Assembly (NCBI RefSeq): GCF_015645465.1
Contig: NZ_JADOEL010000005.1
Coordinates: 62,001 to 126,000, forward strand
Direction of reading: 5' to 3'
DNA from: Herminiimonas contaminans
GTDB taxonomy: Bacteria; Pseudomonadota; Gammaproteobacteria; Burkholderiales; Burkholderiaceae_D
DNA length: 64,000 nucleotides
Of the stretch, positions 35,488 through 43,263 are shown in pieces. The position numbers and the translations under genes are program-made. How positions within the stretch are numbered: the first letter of the stretch is position 1; every line of letters begins with the position of its first letter. Below the pieces are notes generated by a model that was not told the DNA's origin, did not search any database, and saw nothing but the letters and a program-made list of their open reading frames with translations.

Positions 35488-38457
35488 ATGAAAAAGAAAT
35501 CGATCGCCATCTCAGTAGGATTAAGCAAAAGTGTAGCCATTACTCTTTTACTTCTTAACGCGGAGCGATCGATGGCTCAGCAAGTGCATGCGAATGGCAG
35601 CACGGAATCAGTCAGCGGCACCATCGATACCGGCATACTTTCTTACATGTCCGGCTATGGCCTGTTTGCAGAGAAAGGCGGCACGATCCAAAGTACGGGT
35701 CCGGTGACCATCAAAACCGGAGGACCAAGTGCCAACCCTGTGAATGCAGAAACCGGCGGGAAAATTTTGCTTACGGATGGCGCCACTATCCGTGGTACCG
35801 GAAGCACCACAATGGGACTAAGTGCAGCAGGGACTGACTCAGAGATCATTGTTAACAATGCAAACGTAGAAGTGACCGGAACCGACTCCATCGGTGCAAG
35901 AGTTGTCGATAACGGACTGATTCGCGCGACCGGCGGCGCCATCACAGGAAAGAAAGGTGTATATGCTCTTACTGGCGGTAAATTCATAGGAAAAGACGTC
36001 GCCATCACTGCAACCGGTACGGGTACGTGGTTCAAGCACGGCGTGGAAGTAAACACAAAAGGCAGCGTTGAACTGACTGGTGGTTCCGTTACCACCATGG
36101 GAGAACGCTCCGCTGGTTTATATGTCATTAATTCAGATACCAATTCGATTAGCCTGACCGCAAACGGCACCCGTATCAAAACATCAGGTCTCAATGCGCG
36201 TGGTGCAGAAATCAATGTCGGAAAAATGCACCTTGAAAATGTCAGTATTCATACGACGGGTACGGGTGGAGATGGTGTTTGGGTCGACGGCATCAATGAC
36301 ATCAATTCCTCCAGCGGCACAGCCGGTTCTTCAGTGTTAACAATGAATGGTGGCTCCATCGTGACCGAATCTGCAAATGCTTACGGCCTGACAGCCTTGA
36401 GCCAGGGCAGGATCACGGCAAGCCAGGTGTATGTACAAACCCTGGGCGACTCCAGCATGGGAGCGGTGGCACAATTAGGTGGCAAAGTCATCCTGGACGG
36501 CGGATCAATCACGACCGCAGGCTCGCAGGCTCACGGCTTGTTTGTGGTAGGAGTAGGTGGACCGACTGGCGCAACACCTGTAGCCGCCCGTATCGAAGCA
36601 AGCGGGATCAATATTACGACCAGGGGAGACAATGCCTATGGTGCTTACATGCGTAGCGCTGCCGAATTGCAACTTGACAGCACCAATATCACCACCTACG
36701 GCGCGAATGCAAGCGGCCTGATCGCAAGCACCTACCAAGTTGGCGGAGCCAACAAGGCAACCATCACCAACAGTACGATCACATCGAAGCAAGCTGCCGG
36801 CATACGGGTCGTGGGCAGTACAGCGGCAGATGCAAGCACACTGGAAGTGTCGCTGACAAACTCGACCGTCAGTGGAAAAACCAATGTCATCGAAGTCGAC
36901 GGCGCCGCTGGCAATGTGGCTATCCTTAAGTTGACTGCTAATAATTCGGTACTGAACGGGGCAGCCAGACTGGGTAGCGGCAACACTTCCGACATGACGT
37001 TGAAGAATAAGTCGATGTGGAATATGAGTGGCGATTCAACACTGAGCAGTTTATCGCTGAGTGGCTCCTCTGTGGTCTACACCAATAGCGGCAATTTCAG
37101 CCCCATGACCCTGACGGTAAAGAATAACTTCGACTCAAGCAACGGCACTATCCAGCTCAATACCATACTAGGCGACGACAACTCGCTGACAGACAAGCTG
37201 CTGGTCGAAGGCAACACTACAGGGACGGGGAATATCCGGATCAAAAACGCCGGTGGCAGCGGCGCACAGACCATCAACGGCATCAAGATCATTGATGTCC
37301 TTGGCGTTTCCAACGCCAATTTCTCCCTCAATGGCGACTATGTCATCCAGGGCCAGCAAGCCGTGGTCGGTGGTGCGTATGCGTACACTCTGCACAAGAA
37401 CGGTATCAATAGCCCGAATGATGGTGACTGGTATCTACGCTCGCAATTGATAGAACAAAAGGAAGTAGCGCTATACCAGGCCGGGGTCCCCAGCTATGAA
37501 GCCTATCCACAAGTCCTGCTGGAACTCAATACCCTCGCAACATTGCAACAACGGCTGGGCAACCGGGTGTGGACCGATGCCAGCGGCATCAACGCGGGAA
37601 ACAACGACGCAGTGCGTACCGGTGCCTGGGGCCGTATGGAAGGCCGTCATCACAGCATCAAGCCGGCCATCTCGGATAGCCAGGCCCACTACGACAGCAA
37701 TATCTACAAACTGCAGGCAGGTGTCGACACCCTGCTGCACGAAGATGCCACTTCCGGTCAACTGATAGGCGGTTTGTTTGCGCAATACATCAACGGCCGC
37801 ACCGCAACTTCGTCTCCTTTCGGAGCCGGCAAAATCAATACCAACGCTTACGGAGTGGGTGCGACCCTGAGCTGGTTTGGCAACAACGGCTTGTATGTCG
37901 ACAACCAATTGCAGTTCAACATCTACGACAGCGACCTGAACTCAAAATTGACCGGTGCCGCTCTCGTCAATGGCAACAATGGCAGCGGCTATGCAATATC
38001 AAGCGAGCTCGGCCTGGACCTCAAGCAGGAATCCGGCTGGACGCTGACACCGCAGGCACAGCTGATTTACTCGAAGGTCAAGTTCGATAGTTTCAAGGAT
38101 GCCTTCGGCACCCAAGTCACGCTCGACAAAGGGGCGAGCCTGCTGGGACGACTGGGACTATCGATAGCGCATGAAAGTGCATCGCTGGACGGCAGCGGCA
38201 AAGCCAGGCATCAGCGGCATTACGCCATTGCCAACCTGTACAACGAGTTCCTGGATGGCACACGGGTCGACGTTGCAGGCGTTGGTTTCGCCAATCGCAA
38301 TGAGCGCTTGTGGGGCGGGATAGGTGCAGGTACTTCGTATAGCTGGGCTGACGGCAAGTACATGGTCTACGGGCAAGGTATGCTTAATACCAGCCTGAAG
38401 AACTTCGGCGATAGCTACACCTTTACCGCTACGTTTGGAATCAGGATGGCGTTTTAA
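35488..38457 (+). CDS. Autotransporter (type Va) with beta-helix passenger, copy 2
   Basis: 989 aa. Signal peptide (SVAITLLLLNAERSMAQ). Passenger (about 28-680) consists of degenerate beta-helix turns with recurring GGSITTxGxxAxGL-like units (LTGGSVTTMGERSAGLYV, LDGGSITTAGSQAHGLFV). This resembles pertactin-like adhesin passengers. Beta-barrel (about 690-989) starts near GAWGRMEGRHHSIKP and ends FGIRMAF with terminal Phe. Barrel nearly matches copy 1; the passengers differ. No protease serine motif was seen, so adhesion is the likely role. Confidence 0.9.
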   Translation: MKKKSIAISVGLSKSVAITLLLLNAERSMAQQVHANGSTESVSGTIDTGILSYMSGYGLFAEKGGTIQSTGPVTIKTGGPSANPVNAETGGKILLTDGATIRGTGSTTMGLSAAGTDSEIIVNNANVEVTGTDSIGARVVDNGLIRATGGAITGKKGVYALTGGKFIGKDVAITATGTGTWFKHGVEVNTKGSVELTGGSVTTMGERSAGLYVINSDTNSISLTANGTRIKTSGLNARGAEINVGKMHLENVSIHTTGTGGDGVWVDGINDINSSSGTAGSSVLTMNGGSIVTESANAYGLTALSQGRITASQVYVQTLGDSSMGAVAQLGGKVILDGGSITTAGSQAHGLFVVGVGGPTGATPVAARIEASGINITTRGDNAYGAYMRSAAELQLDSTNITTYGANASGLIASTYQVGGANKATITNSTITSKQAAGIRVVGSTAADASTLEVSLTNSTVSGKTNVIEVDGAAGNVAILKLTANNSVLNGAARLGSGNTSDMTLKNKSMWNMSGDSTLSSLSLSGSSVVYTNSGNFSPMTLTVKNNFDSSNGTIQLNTILGDDNSLTDKLLVEGNTTGTGNIRIKNAGGSGAQTINGIKIIDVLGVSNANFSLNGDYVIQGQQAVVGGAYAYTLHKNGINSPNDGDWYLRSQLIEQKEVALYQAGVPSYEAYPQVLLELNTLATLQQRLGNRVWTDASGINAGNNDAVRTGAWGRMEGRHHSIKPAISDSQAHYDSNIYKLQAGVDTLLHEDATSGQLIGGLFAQYINGRTATSSPFGAGKINTNAYGVGATLSWFGNNGLYVDNQLQFNIYDSDLNSKLTGAALVNGNNGSGYAISSELGLDLKQESGWTLTPQAQLIYSKVKFDSFKDAFGTQVTLDKGASLLGRLGLSIAHESASLDGSGKARHQRHYAIANLYNEFLDGTRVDVAGVGFANRNERLWGGIGAGTSYSWADGKYMVYGQGMLNTSLKNFGDSYTFTATFGIRMAF

Positions 38458-38497
38458 CACCAGTTCACTTTTTTAGGCAGTCCTGATACTTCTTTCA

Positions 38498-40684
38498 TCA
38501 ATACGGCACCCCAAACATCAAATAAATGGAAGTCTCGCCCCCACCACCGGCAAAGCCCAGGAAGCCTGGTCCAAGGAAGGTATCCGCCGCAAAAAATACC
38601 GATGCCGATTTCAGCGTGCCCTGTCCGTCGCGTTTGTCCAGTATGGATGCAACGCGCCCGACTTCCAGTGATCCGCCCAGGTAGACACCGTTACCCAACG
38701 GCGATGGCAGATTGAAGATGCGGTTGTAGTACATCAGGCGACCCAGCGCGTAGTTGCTACCGGCGAACTGATCTATCCGGTATGACGACAATCTGAAAGG
38801 ACCACCCAGGCGGTAAGAGTCAAAGTATGGAATCTCGGTACCAAGATTGGAGCCACCTGAAGCGGTCATGCTGAAGGTGTGTTGGCCAAAACTTTTGACG
38901 TAAGTAGCCCGTCCTTCCAGCTTGTTATACGCCTCCTTATCGAACCAGCGCTCTGCCGTCATGACCATGGAGTAACCTTCGCGCGGAAGGAATGGACGAT
39001 CCAGCTGATCCAGGAAGAAGCGCGCACGTACTCCACCACCATCGGATTTAAAGTCGGGCAGGATAGGTGACCCCGTGTTGACCTCAGCGTTAATCCGTCT
39101 GTACACCGGCCCCACACGCACATCACCCCACGGCCCCATAGAGATACCGAGATCAGCACCGAGCCGGAACTGCTGCGTCAGATAGCGCGCCACCTGGTCT
39201 TCCCCGAGGAACACGGGTCGGGTGTTTTGGCTGATCTTGCCGTAGGGTGCGATAAAGAAGCGCTCCGCTTCGTCAAATGGTTGATAGAACTCGCTGGAGA
39301 TAAAAGTATCGCGACCGACCTGTGCATCCACGCTCCACTCTGCTCCGAGGTTGCTCAGCCAGGTGCGCTTGTAACTGACGCCTGCATTGAAATCGTTTTC
39401 ACCCCGGAAGTCGGTTTGCAGGGAGACGCCAAAGCGCAGGTAATCCGGCCCCCATGATTTTTCATGGGCATCTATGACCAATACACGACGACCTTCTTCA
39501 TCATCGATGTGATAGTTCACGCCTTCAAAATCACCACGGCCGTATATGCGCCGCAGGTCTTCGCCTATCTTTTGTTCGGATAATGGCTCACCAGTGCGGG
39601 TATTGATCAGGTTGCGCAGGACCGCTGCATTGGTCTTCTGCAAACCCTCAAAGCGAATCTCATCAATCACGCGCAAGCTGGCCGGTTTGGCAGCCTGGGT
39701 TTTGCGCAAGCGCGCATATGCATCCGGCGTCAGGCTATAGCGCTGCAAGGAAGCACTCATCGCGCGTGCTGCCTGCTCGCCGATTATGATCGCTTCACTG
39801 GCACGATCAAAGCTGGCGGCCGAGATATCACCCAGTTCCGGTTTGATGAGGATGTCTTTCTCGCCCAGCGTGGCGAGCTGGCGCTCGACGGAATCATTGC
39901 CGAGCAAATTGACCAGCTGGCCGACGATGGAGATGATGGAACCTATCTCTTTGCGTTTCAACGGTGGCGTACCGATGTTGACGGCGATGATGACGTCACC
40001 ACACAATTCGCGCGCGACGTCGATAGGCAGGTTGTTAGCGATGCCGCCATCGACTAGTAAACGACCGTTGCTTTCTACGGGCGGCACTACGCCCGGTAAC
40101 GACATGCTGGCACGCATCGCAGCGGGCAAACTACCGCGCTCCAGTATCACTGGCTTGCCGGTTTCAAGGTCGGCCGCAATCGCGCGATAGGGAATCGGGA
40201 GTTTTTGAAAATCGCTGTTCTGCGTACCAGCAGCGGTGAAGTCGCGCAAAAAGCTTTCGATGGAGATACCTGCAATCACTCCCTTGGGTGCGAGGATTTG
40301 TGTGCCGCGTACGCCAAATTCCGGCGCGAAGAGGTTTTTGTAATCATCATCCTTGCGTCGCATCGGGATTTCATTGCGCGGCGGATGATCGGTGAAGACT
40401 TCATTCCAGTTAGTCGTCGAAATGATGCGCTCCATTTCCTTCGGCGCTATGCCTATCGCAAAACCGCCACCGACGATGGAACCCATGCTGGTGCCGACCA
40501 CGCAATCGACCGGCACACGTAACTCTTCCAATACTTTCAGCACACCGACATGCGCGGCACCACGCGCGCCGCCACCCGACAATGCCAGGCCTATGCGCGG
40601 ACGCTCAAGTACTTCCTTGCCGTAAGCGCAGATGCACAAGGCTGATAGCGCTGTCGCACAAAGCCAGCCCGGTAGCCGACGCAT
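38498..40684 (-). CDS. plpD: Patatin-like phospholipase with POTRA and barrel (type Vd autotransporter, PlpD-like)
   Basis: 728 aa. Signal peptide (LCATALSALCICAYG), then a patatin lipase domain (about 28-310) with oxyanion loop SGGGARGAAHVG, nucleophile Ser66 in GTSMG and the dyad Asp212 in VDGG. A POTRA domain follows (about 335-410: RVIDEIRFEGLQKTNAAVL), then a 16-stranded Omp85-type barrel (about 415-728). This order is that of type Vd secretion, where the barrel exports the lipase. Length is close to P. aeruginosa PlpD. It lies 12 bp behind the DUF2950 gene and is probably cotranscribed. Confidence 0.9.
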   Translation of the reverse strand: MRRLPGWLCATALSALCICAYGKEVLERPRIGLALSGGGARGAAHVGVLKVLEELRVPVDCVVGTSMGSIVGGGFAIGIAPKEMERIISTTNWNEVFTDHPPRNEIPMRRKDDDYKNLFAPEFGVRGTQILAPKGVIAGISIESFLRDFTAAGTQNSDFQKLPIPYRAIAADLETGKPVILERGSLPAAMRASMSLPGVVPPVESNGRLLVDGGIANNLPIDVARELCGDVIIAVNIGTPPLKRKEIGSIISIVGQLVNLLGNDSVERQLATLGEKDILIKPELGDISAASFDRASEAIIIGEQAARAMSASLQRYSLTPDAYARLRKTQAAKPASLRVIDEIRFEGLQKTNAAVLRNLINTRTGEPLSEQKIGEDLRRIYGRGDFEGVNYHIDDEEGRRVLVIDAHEKSWGPDYLRFGVSLQTDFRGENDFNAGVSYKRTWLSNLGAEWSVDAQVGRDTFISSEFYQPFDEAERFFIAPYGKISQNTRPVFLGEDQVARYLTQQFRLGADLGISMGPWGDVRVGPVYRRINAEVNTGSPILPDFKSDGGGVRARFFLDQLDRPFLPREGYSMVMTAERWFDKEAYNKLEGRATYVKSFGQHTFSMTASGGSNLGTEIPYFDSYRLGGPFRLSSYRIDQFAGSNYALGRLMYYNRIFNLPSPLGNGVYLGGSLEVGRVASILDKRDGQGTLKSASVFFAADTFLGPGFLGFAGGGGETSIYLMFGVPY

Positions 40685-40696
40685 ATCCGATCCGCG

Positions 40697-41662
40697 TCAC
40701 CGAACAGGATTATTCGCATTGCTGGCCGTATGGGAAACCGGTTCCGGCAATGCCACTTTTTGCCAGCTCTTGTCCGGATCAAAAATCTTGATGCGTTTGA
40801 CGAGGACGGATGTATTCGGGCCCAGGTCTTTTTCATATACCTTGCCGTCGTGGCTGATGATGAAACTCTTGATGCCGGTCTGTCCGTAGTTGATGGGCCA
40901 GGCCACCAGTGCAAAGCCGCTCACCATGCGTCCCTTGATGACGTAGCTGTATGCACCGCCCGGCGCATTCTCGCCTTGCGCGGTCAGGATGCGGTAGTGA
41001 TAACCGTGGTAACCCTCACCCGGTTTCAGGTCGGCAATTAAAGAGCCAAACGGACTTGCCGCTTCAGTATCCGAGGCTGGCCAGTACAAGCCATCATGCT
41101 TGCCCGGGCTGCTTTTGAATTGCTGCGCATACTGCAGCACGCCATCCTTGCTCCGGTCGACACTCGCATATTCTTTCTGTGCATCGTAGTAGGCCAGCAT
41201 GGTTTGCATGGTGTTCAGCTCATTACGTCCGATACGACGGGTGCGCACTTCTTCCGAACCGGCCTGTATATCGAATTGCCAACCCGTCGCACGTTTCACC
41301 ACCGGCATAGGCAAAGTCCAGCCCTGTGTACCGACTTCCACGATGGCACGCTCCGGGGTCTGACTGACGATGCGATGTCCCTGCTTCCATGCATTCAGGA
41401 AGTCCTGTACGTCCTGCTGTGCGACGTCATGCGTCGGGATCAGGGTTTTCCAGTCCTTGCCCAGCACCTTGTTCAGTTGTTCTGCATCCTGCTTGCTCAG
41501 TGCGTCGACAAATGCATTTGCCGCATCATCGGCAGACGGAAAATTTTGCTGCGCCCAGACGGCAGACGTCGTCAGTATGGCCAGCAATGCCAGCAAGAAC
41601 ATGCGCACCTGGCGCAAGCCGCTAGCGAAGAAGAAGGAGGAAGGGTTTAGTTTGTTGTTCAT
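40697..41662 (-). CDS. Exported DUF2950 protein
   Basis: 321 aa. Signal peptide (VRMFLLALLAILTTSAVWAQ), then the DUF2950 body: FPSADDAANAFVDALSKQD near the start, YYDAQKEYASVDRSKDG in the middle, and GYHGYHYRILTAQGENAPGG towards the end. Function is unknown; it acts in the periplasm or outside. DUF2950 and DUF3300 genes commonly travel together. It lies between the DUF3300 gene (11 bp) and the patatin gene (12 bp), with ribosome site AGGAGC. Confidence 0.86.
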   Translation of the reverse strand: MNNKLNPSSFFFASGLRQVRMFLLALLAILTTSAVWAQQNFPSADDAANAFVDALSKQDAEQLNKVLGKDWKTLIPTHDVAQQDVQDFLNAWKQGHRIVSQTPERAIVEVGTQGWTLPMPVVKRATGWQFDIQAGSEEVRTRRIGRNELNTMQTMLAYYDAQKEYASVDRSKDGVLQYAQQFKSSPGKHDGLYWPASDTEAASPFGSLIADLKPGEGYHGYHYRILTAQGENAPGGAYSYVIKGRMVSGFALVAWPINYGQTGIKSFIISHDGKVYEKDLGPNTSVLVKRIKIFDPDKSWQKVALPEPVSHTASNANNPVR

Positions 41663-41673
41663 GTCACTTGCTC

Positions 41674-42924
41674 CTAGTGATGACGTCCGAGACCACCGCC
41701 GCCACCGCCTGCGGCACGACCACCACCGGCGCGCGCGGGTGCTGCGTTAGTGTGCTGCGCCATGGACTGACGGCTGGCATTGCCACGATCAGCCTGTTGC
41801 CGCATCTGCTGGCCATTCCCTGCTCCGCGCAGTGCGTTATCGCCGCGTGCCGGTTGATTGCGGGTCGCGCCACCCAGCTGGTTACGGTTATTGTCACGCG
41901 CTGCATTCTGCGCGCGATCACGGGCCTGCGGATCGCTGCGCAAGCGATTGCGTTCTGCAGCCGGGTCCATGCCACGTTGTTGCAATGTGCCCTGCGCCTG
42001 CTTGCGTTGTGCATCACGTGCCTGATCATGACCGCGAAAGTCCTGGCGATCAGCCGCACCAGGAATACTCTTGCCGTAACGTTGCTGGCTGGCCGCGTCG
42101 CGATACGGCACACCGCGCCGGTTCGCACCGTTGTGCTGGAAGGTGGTCTGATTCGCATTGATCTTGTGATTGACGTTCACATTGTTGTACTTGTTGACAT
42201 TGATGTTGACGTCGCCGTGATGCCAGTCACAATCGCTCCACAAGGCAGCGGTAATACCGACACCCACGCCGAAAGCAATACCGGAAGCCAGCGCTGCACC
42301 CGGATAGTAGGCCGGAGGTGGTGGCATGTAATACGGTGGATATGATGGATAAGGCCAGGTGCCGTACACCACAGTCGGGTTATACGCAGGGACATAGACG
42401 ACTTGCGGATTGGCTGGCTGGATCTGGATCACCTGCGTGGTTTGCGAGGTATCGACCACCACTTTTTGCTGTTCATTTGATTTCAGGTTACCGGCTTTTT
42501 GCGCACGTGCGCGCAAGCGCTGCGCCGAGTCCAGCACATCTTTCGATGAAGCGAGGAAGGCATCACCCAGTTTTTGTACCCAGTCAGGTTTCTGCCCCAT
42601 CATCTGCAATACCTGAGGAAAGCCCACCAGTGCCTTGACGCTGGGATCCCACTGCTGCGCGTCTACTGCCTTGACCGCATCGTCACCTTTCATATTTGCA
42701 TGGGCGGCCGACCATTTGGCCGCATCGGCCACATCAGCCGGATAAGTCGCCGCCATCAGCACTTGCGACAACAGGGTGTCAGGATACAAAGCCACCGGGG
42801 CGACCAGTTGATCCAGCTGTTCTTTCGATAGCGGTGGCGGTGCGGCCTGTGCCGCTGCCAGCACGGGATGCAAACATAAGACCAGCGCCAGTGCGCGTAG
42901 CAATCCGGGTATGAGCTTACTCAT
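41674..42924 (-). CDS. Exported DUF3300 protein
   Basis: 416 aa. Signal peptide (LLRALALVLCLHPVLAAAQA), the DUF3300 core (about 30-180: LDQLVAPVALYPDTLLSQVLMA, PADVADAAKWS), a Pro/Tyr-rich linker (YPSYPPYYMPPPPAYYPG) and a low-complexity Gln/Arg/Asn tail ending in glycines. Function unknown. First gene of DUF3300-DUF2950-plpD. Strong ribosome site AAGGAGGAG. A weak copy of the regional 14-bp element (42970-42983, 11 of 14 positions) is in front of it. Confidence 0.86.
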   Translation of the reverse strand: MSKLIPGLLRALALVLCLHPVLAAAQAAPPPLSKEQLDQLVAPVALYPDTLLSQVLMAATYPADVADAAKWSAAHANMKGDDAVKAVDAQQWDPSVKALVGFPQVLQMMGQKPDWVQKLGDAFLASSKDVLDSAQRLRARAQKAGNLKSNEQQKVVVDTSQTTQVIQIQPANPQVVYVPAYNPTVVYGTWPYPSYPPYYMPPPPAYYPGAALASGIAFGVGVGITAALWSDCDWHHGDVNINVNKYNNVNVNHKINANQTTFQHNGANRRGVPYRDAASQQRYGKSIPGAADRQDFRGHDQARDAQRKQAQGTLQQRGMDPAAERNRLRSDPQARDRAQNAARDNNRNQLGGATRNQPARGDNALRGAGNGQQMRQQADRGNASRQSMAQHTNAAPARAGGGRAAGGGGGGLGRHH

Positions 42925-43000
42925 TACTCCTCCTTGTCAAATCCTTGCGTGCATTACCCGAATCAACTCGGCCCTGTGGTTCAAATGACGACTGTCTACA

Positions 43001-43200
43001 AAGTGAACTGCAAGTTCAGGCCCATGAATACCTGAAACTTCGGCATGCCACTGCTCTCATGCGCCATCGTCCATTGCGGCGCTGCAAATAGCTTGAGCGT
43101 GGCCTGTCATGAAAACTGGCACGGCATTTCCTGAGGAATCCGCTGCATTGCTCACCATAGTCAAAATGAAAGCCGGAGAATATCGGGCATACAGGCAGAA
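43001..43200 (-). pseudogene. Remnant of an outer-membrane beta-barrel protein gene
   Basis: Minus strand only. A frame reads ...TLKLFAAPQWTMAHESSG and MPKFQVFMGLNLQFTL before the stop at 43001-43003, a typical last barrel strand of an outer-membrane protein. A frameshift near 43103 joins it to SSGNAVPVFMTGHA in a second frame, which continues upstream as ARYSPAFILTMVSNAA. Everything before that is missing. The closest in style is the SphA/MetA-like protein at 55931. A perfect copy of the regional operator element lies directly before the remnant (43206-43219). Confidence 0.7.
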
Positions 43201-43205
43201 CCATG

Positions 43206-43219
43206 TGCCCTTTGGTGCA
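43206..43219 (-). promoter_or_regulatory. Regional operator element, copy beside the pseudogene
   Basis: Reads TGCACCAAAGGGCA on the minus strand, identical to the copy at 53910-53923. No second element is found 22 bp away. It probably served the outer-membrane protein gene whose end survives at 43001-43200. Confidence 0.6.
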
Positions 43220-43263
43220 ATGGCTGCCCGTCCTGTCCTGCCCGGAAAAAAGTTGTGCCAGCG

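Noticed and set aside
42970-42983. Operator copy in front of the DUF3300 gene
   Set aside because: Eleven of fourteen positions match, but no second element follows and the position is only 46 bp before the start codon; too weak to list as a site.
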